Shown: positions 36,269-45,601 of the stretch, one piece after another | Layout of the letters: each line of letters opens with the position of its first letter | How positions within the stretch are numbered: position 1 is the first letter of the stretch | Made by a program: the position numbers and the translations under genes | Notes under the pieces: generated by a model | What the model was told of the DNA's origin: nothing | Databases searched by the model: none | The model's input: the letters and a program-made list of their open reading frames with translations, nothing else | DNA from: Alteromonas sp. KUL106 | GTDB taxonomy: Bacteria > Pseudomonadota > Gammaproteobacteria > Enterobacterales > Alteromonadaceae | DNA: 64,000 nt | NCBI RefSeq assembly: GCF_009811415.1 | Contig: NZ_BLIG01000050.1 | Coordinates: forward strand, 36,094 to 100,093 | Direction: 5' to 3'

Positions 36269-37213
36269 CTACACCACTTGCTTGACCCTAAGCTCTTTGG
36301 GCACAGCAAACTCAACATTCTCTTCTCTTCCAGAGCGCTCTGACGCTGAGGTTGCCCCCCACTCTTTTAGTCTATTGACAACGCCCTGTACCAAAACTTC
36401 AGGCGCAGACGCACCCGCTGTAACACCAATGTGTTCCACACCTTCTAGCCATTCCTTTTGTATGCAGTTTGCGTCTGCAATCAAATGGGCTTTAGCGCCA
36501 ATCTTCTCCGCCAACTCGCGAAGACGATTCGAATTTGAACTGTTTTGTGCGCCAACAACAAGCAATATCTGACAATCTTGCGCTAAGTCTCGCACGGCAT
36601 CTTGGCGGTTCTGCGTGGCATAACAAATATCGTCTTTTCGCGGGCCGTTTATTTTAGGGAATTTAGCGCGAAGCGCGTCAATGACATCAGCAGTATCGTC
36701 AACAGATAATGTCGTCTGACTACAATAATACAGATTTGACGGGTCTTTGACTTCAAGTGTCGCTACGTCTGCTTCAGACTCAACTAAATAGATACCGCCA
36801 TCTTCATTGCTGTATTGGCCCATCGTGCCCTCAACTTCAGGGTGCCCCGCGTGGCCAATTAAAATGCATTCTGTTCCTGTTTTGCTAGCGCGCGTCACTT
36901 CCATATGCACTTTTGTCACAAGTGGACATGTTGCGTCAAATACCTTCAACCCACGGCTCTCTGCTTCTTTCCTTACCGCTTGCGACACACCGTGCGCTGA
37001 AAAAATCACAATACTGTCGTCTGGCACTTCGTGTAGCTCGTCAACAAATAGCGCGCCCCGCTCACGCAGTCCGTCTACCACAAACTTGTTGTGAACCACT
37101 TCGTGGCGCACATATATTGGCGGCTCGAACATCTCAAGCGCTCGCTCTACTATAGTGATCGCCCTATCTACGCCTGCACAAAACCCGCGAGGGTTAGCTA
37201 AATGTATTTGCAT
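36269..37213 (-). CDS. ispH: 4-hydroxy-3-methylbut-2-enyl diphosphate reductase IspH
   Basis: Last enzyme of the MEP isoprenoid pathway, Fe4S4 protein. 314 aa; cluster cysteines in PRGFCAGVDRAI (C12) and DATCPLVTKVH, with the third in the C-terminal half near DANCIQKEW; ligand residues in SAHGVS and the TAGASAPE segment. Start is 2 nt after the fkpB stop. ispH upstream of pilVWXY1E is the same arrangement as in P. aeruginosa, there with fimT/fimU between. Confidence 0.97.
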   Translation of the reverse strand: MQIHLANPRGFCAGVDRAITIVERALEMFEPPIYVRHEVVHNKFVVDGLRERGALFVDELHEVPDDSIVIFSAHGVSQAVRKEAESRGLKVFDATCPLVTKVHMEVTRASKTGTECILIGHAGHPEVEGTMGQYSNEDGGIYLVESEADVATLEVKDPSNLYYCSQTTLSVDDTADVIDALRAKFPKINGPRKDDICYATQNRQDAVRDLAQDCQILLVVGAQNSSNSNRLRELAEKIGAKAHLIADANCIQKEWLEGVEHIGVTAGASAPEVLVQGVVNRLKEWGATSASERSGREENVEFAVPKELRVKQVV

Positions 37214-37215
37214 AA

Positions 37216-37683
37216 CTAGTTTCCACCTTGTGCTGAAGCGCCAGGTTTAACATCAATAATCTCAACATCAAAAATAACCGTTTGGCCTGCTAGCGGGTGA
37301 TTGAAGTCTACCGTGACAGAATCGCCAGCCGCACTTCGAATGATCCCCGGAATCTCTGAGCCATCTGGTTGAGAGAAAGCGAGTATCATGCCTTCTTCAA
37401 TCTTCAGATCAGCGCCAAAGCGACTTCTATCCATATAATGGATGTTGTTCGGGTTAGGTTCGCCAAACGCGTCATTAGCCGCTAGCGTAAAGGCTTTCTT
37501 GTCACCTTTTTTAAGCCCGAGTAAACAGGCTTCAAAATTCGGTGTTAGACTTCCATCGCCCATTACCATTTTTGCTGGTTTGTTGTTTACGCGTGTACTG
37601 TCAGCTGCAGAACCATCTTCAAGCTTTAAATCAAAGTGAAGAATCACTTCGCTGTCAGCGCCAATTAATAATGAGTCAGTCAT
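37216..37683 (-). CDS. fkpB: FKBP-type prolyl isomerase FkpB (SlpA)
   Basis: 155-aa SlyD-like isomerase without a metal-binding tail; FKBP core with VMGDGSLTPNFEACLLGLKKGD and DFNHPLAGQTVIFDVEI. fkpB sits between lspA and ispH in many gammaproteobacteria. 14-nt gap after lspA. Confidence 0.95.
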   Translation of the reverse strand: MTDSLLIGADSEVILHFDLKLEDGSAADSTRVNNKPAKMVMGDGSLTPNFEACLLGLKKGDKKAFTLAANDAFGEPNPNNIHYMDRSRFGADLKIEEGMILAFSQPDGSEIPGIIRSAAGDSVTVDFNHPLAGQTVIFDVEIIDVKPGASAQGGN

Positions 37684-37697
37684 AACCTATCCAAATA

Positions 37698-38246
37698 CTA
37701 CTTTATGGTTTCGCTATTATCTGCAGAGCGAGCTCGCGTCTCTGCAGCGTTTGCTTCACTCTTTTTATCGCCATTTTTAAACATGTCGATAATCAGTAAC
37801 GCCGCGCCTATAAATATCGCGCTGTCGGCAATATTGAACGCTGGCCAGTGGTAATTGTTTACGTAGAAATCGAGAAAGTCGATGACATAGCCGTGTACCA
37901 AACGGTCGTAAACGTTACCTAATGCGCCACCTAAGATAAAGGCAAAGGCCACCGGCAGCATTTTTTGAGAGCGAGGCGACTGCTTCAGCCACCATAGAAT
38001 AACCACGCTAACTACGACAGCAATGGTGGTAAAGAACCAACGCTGCCATCCACCCGCATTCTCTAGAAAGCTAAATGCGGCGCCGTAGTTATGAACATAC
38101 GTGAAATTAAAAAACGGCAATATCTGTATTGATTGATACAGTGACATGCTGTCGATGACCGTATACTTACTCCATTGATCAAGGATAAACGCAATTGCGC
38201 TTATCCATAAAAAACGCAAACCGGTCTCGCGAAAGAGCTTAAGCAT
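37698..38246 (-). CDS. lspA: Lipoprotein signal peptidase LspA
   Basis: Aspartyl membrane protease that matures lipoproteins. Four transmembrane helices; motifs DQWSKY, NYGAAFSF, GALGNVYDRL and the catalytic Asp in FNIADSAIFIGA. I start at MLKLFRETG, whose ATG overlaps the ileS stop by 8 nt; this gives 182 aa. The longer frame to 38273 lies within ileS. The charged C-terminal tail (about 160-182) is longer than in E. coli. Confidence 0.95.
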   Translation of the reverse strand: MLKLFRETGLRFLWISAIAFILDQWSKYTVIDSMSLYQSIQILPFFNFTYVHNYGAAFSFLENAGGWQRWFFTTIAVVVSVVILWWLKQSPRSQKMLPVAFAFILGGALGNVYDRLVHGYVIDFLDFYVNNYHWPAFNIADSAIFIGAALLIIDMFKNGDKKSEANAAETRARSADNSETIK

Positions 38247-41058
38247 AGTGGCGCTCTTCTCCATCACCGTCAATATTTGTTACACAGCGACCACAAAGCT
38301 CCTCGTGACCTTCGTGTGAGCCTACATCTTCACGGTGATGCCAGCAGCGAACACATTTTTCACCACTTGCTTTACTCACACTAAGCCATAGGCCGTCAAT
38401 GTCCGTAGCTTTTGCATCAGATGGCGCACTGTCAACTTTCGTTAGCGATACGCCTGAGGTAATTAGCACGAAACGTAACTCGTCTTCTAGCTTAGCGAGT
38501 ACGTTGTACAAAGACTCGGTAGCATAAAGCGAAATACTGGCTTCTAATGAACCACCTAGCTGGCCATCTTTACGCGCCTGCTCCATCGCTTGGTTTGCAG
38601 CATCTTTCACGCTTAGCACCTGATGCCATAAGGCATCGTTAAACGTGTCGCTTTGCGAAAAGTTATTGAAGCCCTCATACCAAGTCTCAGTAAATACAAA
38701 CTCACTGCGCTCACCCGGTAGGGTTTCCCAGATCTCTTGAGCAGTAAAGCTGGTGATGGGCGCCATCCAACGAACCAAGGCTTCAATGATGTGGTACATC
38801 GCCGTTTGGCATGAACGACGAGCCAAGCCATCTGCTTTAGCTGTATATTGACGATCTTTAATGACGTCTAAATAGAAGGAACCCAGTTCAATCGAGCAGA
38901 AGTGCGTGAGCTTCTGTGACACTACTAGCAAGTCGTAGTTGTCATACGCTTCAATAAGCTCTTCTTGAAGTGCCTTGGCACGTGCAACAATCCAGCGATC
39001 TAGCGCGACCATGTCGTCTTCTGCAACCGCATCTTCAACAGCGAAACCATTAAGGTTAGCCAGCAAGAAGCGTGCGGTGTTACGTACGCGGCGATAGCCA
39101 TCGGCAGCACGTTTTAAGATTTCATCCGATACCGCAATTTCACCGCGATAATCCGTCGATGCAACCCACAGGCGAAGGATATCTGCACCTAACTTGTTGG
39201 TGACTTCCTGAGGCGCCACAACGTTGCCTACCGACTTGGACATTTTTCTGCCGTGGGCATCTACCGTGAAGCCGTGTGTTAGTACTTCTTTGTAAGGTGC
39301 GTGACCGTGCATGGCAGTCGATGAAATAAGCGAAGACATAAACCAACCGCGATGCTGGTCAGAACCTTCAAGATATAAATCGGCAGAGGCAGGGATGTCG
39401 TCACGACGATCTACAACAAAGTAGTGCGTCACGCCTGAGTCAAACCATACATCTAGCGTATCGGTTACTTTTTCGTAGTTGTCTAATTCGCTACCAAGCA
39501 GTGCCGCATCGTCGAGATCCCACCACGCTTGAATACCTTTAGCTTCAACTTCCAGTGCCACTTTTTCCATTAATGCCGCAGACTCTGGGTGAATTTCACC
39601 GGTAAGCTTGTGCACATATAATGGAATTGGCACACCCCACGTACGTTGACGTGAGATACACCAGTCTGGACGACCTTCCACCATTTTTTCAATGCGGTTT
39701 TGACCCCAATCAGGGATCCATTTAGTTTGCTTGATTTGTTCAAGTGATTCAGCGCGAAGGCCTTTTTTATCCATGCTTACAAACCACTGAGGCGTAGCGC
39801 GGAAAATGATTGGCGTTTTGTGGCGCCAGCAGTGTGGGTAGCTGTGCTCGTATTTTACGTTTAAGACAAGATTGCCTTTCTCTTTCACCGTTTCGATAAT
39901 TTCATCGTTAGCTTTAAATACAAACTGGCCTGCAAATAACGGTGTATTTTCAAGATACACGCCATTATTACCTACCGGGTTATACACTTCGATGTCGTAC
40001 TGCTTACCGACATTGAAATCGTCTACACCGTGGGCTGGCGCTGTGTGAACACACCCCGTACCAGATTCAGTAGTAACGTGTTCGCCAAGAATTAGCGGCA
40101 CTTCTAGGTCTAAGAATGGGTGACTCACTTTAAGCTTATCAAGCGCAGCACCGGTACACGTTGCTACCTCTCGGAAGTCTTCTACGCCGTAACGGTTCAT
40201 ACAGCTTTCTAGCAGATCCTGCGCTACCACTAGCCATTCATTTGATGGCTGAACTTCAACAATCGCATAGGTAAGCTCTGGGTGTAAGCTGATCGCACGG
40301 TTGGCCGGCAGTGTCCACGGTGTGGTGGTCCAAATGACAACGCCTGCTTTGTGTGTGGTTAAGTCGCCTTCAGACACGCCAAATGCTGCTGCAATAGCTG
40401 CGACATCAGCCACCGGGAATTTTACATCGATAGCAGGTGACACTTTGTCTTTGTATTCAACTTCCGCCTCAGCAAGCGCAGATCCGCAATCTGTACACCA
40501 GTGTACCGGCTTAAAACCTTTTTCAAGGTGACCAGAGTCAACAATTTTACTCAGTGCGCGAATGATGTCGGCTTCAGATTTGAAATCCATGGTTTTGTAT
40601 GGGTTATCCCATTCACCGAACACGCCTAGACGTTTGAAATCAGCCATCTGGCCGTCAATTTGTTTTTGTGCATATTCGCGACATTTTTGACGAAACACAG
40701 CCGCTGTTACCTTGTTACCTGGCTTGCCGACTTTCTTTTCTACCATCAATTCAATCGGAAGACCGTGACAATCCCAGCCTGGAACATAAGGAGAATCGAA
40801 GTCAGAAAGGTTTTTCGACTTTACGATAATGTCTTTGAGAATTTTATTAACCGCGTGACCAATGTGAATATCGCCATTCGCATAAGGAGGTCCATCGTGA
40901 AGAATAAAGGGCTTTTTGCCTTTCTTTGCTTCACGAATTTTTGTATATACCCCTTTTTCCTGCCAGTCTTTAAGCATTTTCGGCTCGCGCTGAGCAAGGT
41001 TACCGCGCATCGGAAACGCAGTGTCTGGTAGGTTCAGTGTGGATTTGTAATCACTCAT
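38239..41058 (-). CDS. ileS: Isoleucyl-tRNA synthetase
   Basis: Class Ia synthetase, 939 aa. Signature PYANGDIHIGHAVNK (HIGH box) near residue 60, the editing domain with TTPWTLPANRA, KMSKSVGNVV (KMSKS box) near 605, and a C-terminal zinc site CVRCWHHRED...CGRC. Bacterial IleS of the proteobacterial type. Translation coupled to lspA. Confidence 0.98.
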   Translation of the reverse strand: MSDYKSTLNLPDTAFPMRGNLAQREPKMLKDWQEKGVYTKIREAKKGKKPFILHDGPPYANGDIHIGHAVNKILKDIIVKSKNLSDFDSPYVPGWDCHGLPIELMVEKKVGKPGNKVTAAVFRQKCREYAQKQIDGQMADFKRLGVFGEWDNPYKTMDFKSEADIIRALSKIVDSGHLEKGFKPVHWCTDCGSALAEAEVEYKDKVSPAIDVKFPVADVAAIAAAFGVSEGDLTTHKAGVVIWTTTPWTLPANRAISLHPELTYAIVEVQPSNEWLVVAQDLLESCMNRYGVEDFREVATCTGAALDKLKVSHPFLDLEVPLILGEHVTTESGTGCVHTAPAHGVDDFNVGKQYDIEVYNPVGNNGVYLENTPLFAGQFVFKANDEIIETVKEKGNLVLNVKYEHSYPHCWRHKTPIIFRATPQWFVSMDKKGLRAESLEQIKQTKWIPDWGQNRIEKMVEGRPDWCISRQRTWGVPIPLYVHKLTGEIHPESAALMEKVALEVEAKGIQAWWDLDDAALLGSELDNYEKVTDTLDVWFDSGVTHYFVVDRRDDIPASADLYLEGSDQHRGWFMSSLISSTAMHGHAPYKEVLTHGFTVDAHGRKMSKSVGNVVAPQEVTNKLGADILRLWVASTDYRGEIAVSDEILKRAADGYRRVRNTARFLLANLNGFAVEDAVAEDDMVALDRWIVARAKALQEELIEAYDNYDLLVVSQKLTHFCSIELGSFYLDVIKDRQYTAKADGLARRSCQTAMYHIIEALVRWMAPITSFTAQEIWETLPGERSEFVFTETWYEGFNNFSQSDTFNDALWHQVLSVKDAANQAMEQARKDGQLGGSLEASISLYATESLYNVLAKLEDELRFVLITSGVSLTKVDSAPSDAKATDIDGLWLSVSKASGEKCVRCWHHREDVGSHEGHEELCGRCVTNIDGDGEERHYA

Positions 41059-41273
41059 AAAATTGTATTATCCGGTTACCTTAATTTTCACCCAATGCAC
41101 TAAAGCATTGTGAAGGCGATATTCATTTTGCGATATGTTGTTATTCTCGCTCATGCGAGAACTAATTCGATTTTTAGCGCAGTGATAAAATAAAGGTTTT
41201 TTGAGTACGCTTAATAAAAGCGATCAAAAAAACGAATACGCGCAGTTATTCACTGCGACTTTATCACGATCAT
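41059..41273. other. ribF-ileS intergenic region with two hairpins
   Basis: Contains a perfect 7-bp hairpin TTCTCGC-TCAT-GCGAGAA (41144-41161), and an AT-rich hairpin TTTTTTGA...TCAAAAAA (41197-41231) that could terminate ribF transcripts. No coding frame seen. Confidence 0.45.
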
Positions 41274-42194
41274 CTATGCTAATAACAGACGAGCTTGTGC
41301 TGCATCTGCTTGAATTTGGTCTTTTAATGCTTCAAAAGAAGCGAATTTAATTTCATCTCTGATTTTTGCCATCGGGAACACCGTAATTGGCTTCCCATAC
41401 AAGTCTGATGACAAATCGAAAATATGAACTTCCAGCTGATTTCTCACTCCATTGAGCGTCGGGCGTGTTCCAATATTTGCTACACCACTAAAGTGCTTAC
41501 CATCAACGTCCACGCGAACAGCAAACACACCGTGAATAGGCGTTTTTTGGCGTTTCAACATGACGTTGGCTGTAGGGAAACCAATCGTGCGGCCTTTCTT
41601 CTCGCCGTGAACCACTCGGCCATGTATTGCAAAAGGGCGACCGAGCATTTCAGTCGCAAGCCCAAAGTCACTATCGGCAAGTGCATCGCGCACAGCCGTT
41701 GAACTTATGCGATGAGCGTGCATGGTGAAGCTGTGGGTACTTACCACGTCAAAGCCATATTGTTCACCTGCCGCTTGCAACATTTGGAAGTCGCCTTCTC
41801 GGCCATTGCCGAAGCGAAAGTCATCACCCACAACTAAAAACTTTACGCCGAGTTTATCAACGAGCAAGTCGTGCACAAAAGTATCCGCACTTTGTTTTGC
41901 AAATTCCGGGTTAAATCTTACCGCGAGTAATCTGTCCACCCCTTGCTGTCGCAGCAACTCGTATTTTTCACGAAGCGGACTTATGCGCGCTGGCGCCTTT
42001 TCGGGCATAAAGACTTCTTCTGGCTGAGGCTCAAACACCATAACGGTGGCAGGAAGTGATAGGGACTTCGCCTTTTCAAGCACATTAGCCAGCACAGCCT
42101 GATGACCACGGTGTACGCCGTCGAACTTGCCAATAGTGAGCACGCACCCTTTATGGTGCGGTTTTACATTGTTTAGCCCGCGGATAAATTCCAC
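41274..42194 (-). CDS. ribF: Bifunctional riboflavin kinase / FAD synthetase RibF
   Basis: 306 aa. N-terminal FMN adenylyltransferase with GKFDGVHRGHQ near residue 22 and the STAVRDAL switch; C-terminal riboflavin kinase with GRTIGFPTANV near 200. Makes FMN and FAD. Between murJ and ileS, the usual gammaproteobacterial order. Confidence 0.97.
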   Translation of the reverse strand: MEFIRGLNNVKPHHKGCVLTIGKFDGVHRGHQAVLANVLEKAKSLSLPATVMVFEPQPEEVFMPEKAPARISPLREKYELLRQQGVDRLLAVRFNPEFAKQSADTFVHDLLVDKLGVKFLVVGDDFRFGNGREGDFQMLQAAGEQYGFDVVSTHSFTMHAHRISSTAVRDALADSDFGLATEMLGRPFAIHGRVVHGEKKGRTIGFPTANVMLKRQKTPIHGVFAVRVDVDGKHFSGVANIGTRPTLNGVRNQLEVHIFDLSSDLYGKPITVFPMAKIRDEIKFASFEALKDQIQADAAQARLLLA

Positions 42195-42379
42195 TGTTAG
42201 CCACTACCTTTTTACTGCTAGAAATTCGAGGCTCGCGATTATAGCCGACCCCGAGCACAATACCAAGGGCACAAGCCATACTTACCGCGCAGCTTCACAA
42301 GTATTAGAAACTTGTTTTCATTGATTATTACTTATACTGCTATGCGGCCTAATCCATGACGGTAAGGCACAGGGTAACG

Positions 42380-43939
42380 TCAACCTCCGCCACTTCTAAA
42401 GTGTCTAGGTCGCATACCCAAGATGACCATAGTGGCCATAAACAGTGTAATCGAGAGCGCAATAGTTACCCCAACCTCTAACATTTGGGCTGAAAGTGAC
42501 AAATCAAAGAAGGATAGCCCCATATCTCGATAATAAATTAGCCCGCCCATGGCACCACTGGCAATCAATACACGTGCGATAAACAGTACTGAGGTACGAC
42601 TTAGCGCGAAGACACCTTGACGGTGCAATGTTATGTAAAGCAAAGCAGCATTGAGTGTGGCTGACATGCTAGTAGCTACCGCCAACCCCACATAACCAAA
42701 CGGAATAGCCAGCACGAGGTTGAACGCCATATTGGCGACCATGCACCAAATACCAAATTTAACCGGTGTTTTTGTGTCTTGTCTCGAATAGAAGCCAGGC
42801 GCTAAGATTTTCACGAGCATAAAACTGATAAGGCCGAACGAGTAAGCGGTTAATGAATATGACGCCATGATGGCCGTTTCAGCGGTAAACGCGCCACGCT
42901 GGAAAATAACCGTTAAAATGGGGCGCGCCATTACGCCTAGGCCCACAGCCGCGGGTATGCCTAGTAAACACACCATGCGAAACGCCCAGTCGATGTTTGC
43001 GGCGAACGCTTTAGGGTTGTTACTTACGTGATTTCGCGACAAGGTCGGAAGGATAACGGTAGCGATAGCAATGCCAAAAAGCCCTAAAGGAAATTCAAGC
43101 AGCCTATCAGAATAATAGAGCCAGCTTATGGAGCCGGTAACCAGAAAACTCGCGATAAAGGTGTCAAATAATAGGTTTATTTGCCCTACCGACACGCCAA
43201 ACAACGCTGGGATCATAAGCGTGCGTACTTTCACGACGTTTTCATCGTGCCACCCCCACTTTGGCTTAACCAATAGTCCTGCCCGAAAAAGAAAAGGGAG
43301 TTGGAATACAAACTGTACTATACCGCCAATAAACACGCCCCATGCCAATGCATAGGCAGGCTCTGTTAACATGGGTGATAGGTAGATTGCACAGGCAATA
43401 ATGCAAACATTGAGCAATACGGGGGTAAAGGCCGCTACGGCGAATTTATTTAGGGTATTGAGAATTGCGCCTGAGAGCCCCGTCAGTGAAATAAACGCCA
43501 AATAAGGAAAAGTAATTTTTAGCATCGTTGAGGCGAGCACAAATTTATCGCCGGCTTCATCGCCCTCTAGCCACGCGATAAACCATCCTGTACCAAAAAG
43601 TGCAGCAAGCACAGGTGAAGCGATCACCCCAATAATGGAAACAACAAAAACGATGGCTCCCAGCGTGCCGCTTACTTTGGCGACAAATTCCCGAAGTTGC
43701 TTTTTATCGTCATTTTCGTGAACTTCCGTCAAAACAGGAATAAAAGCTTGAGCAAACGCTCCCTCTGCAAATAAGCGGCGCAGAAAATTAGGGATTTTGT
43801 TTGCGAAAAAAAACACGTCGGCGGCAGCGCCATCCCCCATCAATCGAGCGACGACCACATCTCGTACCAACCCCAACACGCGAGAGACCAAGGTCATAAC
43901 GCTAACTATAAGACCTGATTTTATTAACTTCCGTGACAC
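42380..43939 (-). CDS. murJ: Lipid II flippase MurJ
   Basis: MOP-superfamily exporter that moves lipid II across the inner membrane. About 14 hydrophobic helices; typical N-terminus SRKLIKSGLIVSVMTLVSR and RDVVVARLMGDG, then FFFANKIPNFLRRLFAEGAF. I place the start at GTG 43939 (519 aa, near E. coli's 511), with GGAA upstream. The frame extends 21 residues further to an ATG, but those residues do not fit the family. Confidence 0.93.
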   Translation of the reverse strand: MSRKLIKSGLIVSVMTLVSRVLGLVRDVVVARLMGDGAAADVFFFANKIPNFLRRLFAEGAFAQAFIPVLTEVHENDDKKQLREFVAKVSGTLGAIVFVVSIIGVIASPVLAALFGTGWFIAWLEGDEAGDKFVLASTMLKITFPYLAFISLTGLSGAILNTLNKFAVAAFTPVLLNVCIIACAIYLSPMLTEPAYALAWGVFIGGIVQFVFQLPFLFRAGLLVKPKWGWHDENVVKVRTLMIPALFGVSVGQINLLFDTFIASFLVTGSISWLYYSDRLLEFPLGLFGIAIATVILPTLSRNHVSNNPKAFAANIDWAFRMVCLLGIPAAVGLGVMARPILTVIFQRGAFTAETAIMASYSLTAYSFGLISFMLVKILAPGFYSRQDTKTPVKFGIWCMVANMAFNLVLAIPFGYVGLAVATSMSATLNAALLYITLHRQGVFALSRTSVLFIARVLIASGAMGGLIYYRDMGLSFFDLSLSAQMLEVGVTIALSITLFMATMVILGMRPRHFRSGGG

Positions 43940-44154
43940 GTCACATTTCCAGTTGAGAAGGTAAAAATTCGGCTTTTTAAAAAAGCCCGATTCATAAAAC
44001 AATGCTCAGATGCGTTTGATAATGCAGCCTCCCAATTACGAGGTGAACATATCAACGAAGCCAATGTTATGTTTTCAGCAAGCCATCATAGCGAAAGGCT
44101 TTGGTAGGCGAAACGATTTCTTCAAAATAAGTTGTGCATCTTTACTTGGTTTCT

Positions 44155-44163
44155 TGCTATAAT
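44155..44163 (+). promoter_or_regulatory. Distal rpsT promoter, extended -10
   Basis: TGCTATAAT at 44155-44163 is a perfect -10 with the TGn extension, followed by the GC-rich CCGCGCCCG. No good -35 at 17 nt. The leader from here to rpsT would be about 320 nt. Confidence 0.5.
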
Positions 44164-44414
44164 CCGCGCCCGATATGGGATGCTATGATTTCGTTTAGCT
44201 TTCCGCTCTGATGTTCGCAGGGAAATGTCATTAAGGCTCCTCAATTTATTGAGTATCGTTAATGATTTTTCTTTAAGTCGCTAAAGGCTGTTATACAAGC
44301 CACATAAGGCTTTGCTGTAAGAAAGATGTCGCAAAGAATGTGCAACGTGTTGAGCATGCTTTGTGTTCAATAGCTTGCGCGTTTTATCGCGAAACGATTA
44401 AAGTTTTAAATCGT

Positions 44415-44443
44415 TTGACATTTGGGCGTTTGGTAGGCACAAT
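44415..44443 (+). promoter_or_regulatory. Proximal rpsT promoter
   Basis: Perfect -35 TTGACA (44415-44420), 17-nt spacer, -10 CACAAT (44438-44443), then CCGCACCC. The GC-rich discriminator is typical of stringently controlled ribosomal-protein promoters. E. coli rpsT also has two promoters. Confidence 0.65.
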
Positions 44444-44487
44444 CCGCACCCTCGTTTTTGACATGAATTTATTTTGGGAGTTACACC

Positions 44488-44751
44488 TTGGCTAACATTA
44501 AGTCTGCTAAGAAGCGTGCAATCCAAGCCGAAAAGCGTCGCCAGCACAACGCTAGCCGTCGTTCAATGACACGTACAAGCATCAAGAAAGTTATCGCTGC
44601 AATTGCTAGCGGTGACAAAGAAGCGGCACAAGCTGCACTTTCTGCTGCTACTCCAGTACTTGACAGAATGGCAACTAAAGGCTTGATTCACAAGAACAAA
44701 GCTGCTCGTCATAAGAGCCGTCTAGCTGCACAAATCAAAGCACTAGGTTAA
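44488..44751 (+). CDS. rpsT: 30S ribosomal protein S20
   Basis: 87-aa basic protein beginning MANIKSAKKRAIQAEKRR, ending QIKALG. The initiation codon is TTG, as in E. coli rpsT, where the weak start takes part in autoregulation; GGGAG sits 8 nt upstream. Monocistronic between its promoters and a strong terminator. Confidence 0.98.
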   Translation: MANIKSAKKRAIQAEKRRQHNASRRSMTRTSIKKVIAAIASGDKEAAQAALSAATPVLDRMATKGLIHKNKAARHKSRLAAQIKALG

Positions 44752-44768
44752 TCTTTACGATTAGTAGT

Positions 44769-44797
44769 TAAAAAAGCGCCTCCCGGCGCTTTTTTTG
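44769..44797 (+). terminator. Terminator of rpsT
   Basis: AGCGCC (44775-44780) with GGCGCT (44785-44790), 4-nt loop, run of seven Ts. Upstream A-run makes it usable in both directions. Confidence 0.92.
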
Positions 44798-44848
44798 TGT
44801 CTGTTTATTATCCCAGTCCGCAAAAGTAATTACCTATGCATTACTCAC

Positions 44849-45601
44849 TCAACTCATTTTTCTTATTGAGCTAGCCGGTGCGATACGCATGATCCAGTGC
44901 AGAATTGCCCAAGGCCAACCTGGTACAAATGCATTCGCTTTTTCTTTGTTTATCGCATTCACCATCGCTCGACAGCCTACATCAGTATCCACAATAAATG
45001 GTACTTTCTCGACTTTTTCGTTTATTTCACTGCGAATAAAGCCAGGGTGTATACAAGTCACTTTGATCGGCGTATTCATCACGTCCATACGAATCCCTTC
45101 GGTCATTGACGTAAGACCTGCCTTTGTTGCCGCGTAAACGGTCATAGCACGTCTAAACCCGCGCACAGCGCTTATAGATGAAATCGTTACTAGATGACCG
45201 CTATTTTGCGCTCTAAAAATAGCCATAGCAGCTTCACATTGCGCCAATGCCGACACAAAGTTAGTTACCGCCGTTTGCTTATTGGCGTGGAAATATCCCG
45301 TACCAATTGAGGCTCCCTTCCCCATGCCTGCATTAACAATAACTCTATCAAGGGTTCCCATGTCGGCCTTAAAGGCGTCGAACACCTCAAACACCGCATC
45401 GTGGTCATTTACGTCAAGCGAGCGAATATAGACGTCAATGTTTGGGTTAATTGAAAGCAGTTCTTCTTTTAGTTTTTCTAAGTTCTCAAAGCGCCTTGCG
45501 CATAGCGCTAAGTTACAGCCCTGTTTGGCAAACTCGATGGCCATGCCTTTGCCTAGGCCCGAACTTGCGCCTGTGATCAGAATATTGCGTCTTGTTGTCA
45601 T
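44849..45601 (-). CDS. Short-chain dehydrogenase/reductase (SDR), first copy
   Basis: 250 aa, classical SDR: cofactor motif TGASSGLGKG near residue 10, VNAGMG, catalytic Ser in ISSISAVRG and YAATK as the Tyr-Lys pair. An Arg after the cofactor loop (ARR) hints at NADP(H). Ends in a hydrophobic stretch (WAILHWIMRIAPA) that could sit on a membrane. Its ATG shares one base with the stop of the kinase-fold gene. Substrate unknown. Confidence 0.85.
   Translation of the reverse strand: MTTRRNILITGASSGLGKGMAIEFAKQGCNLALCARRFENLEKLKEELLSINPNIDVYIRSLDVNDHDAVFEVFDAFKADMGTLDRVIVNAGMGKGASIGTGYFHANKQTAVTNFVSALAQCEAAMAIFRAQNSGHLVTISSISAVRGFRRAMTVYAATKAGLTSMTEGIRMDVMNTPIKVTCIHPGFIRSEINEKVEKVPFIVDTDVGCRAMVNAINKEKANAFVPGWPWAILHWIMRIAPASSIRKMS

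Larger units (their letters stand above)
43940..44487. other. murJ-rpsT divergent intergenic region
   Basis: 547 nt without a coding frame. It holds two candidate rpsT promoters (44155-44163 and 44415-44443), and by position must hold the murJ promoter. The stretch between the two rpsT promoters has no feature I can name. Confidence 0.5.
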
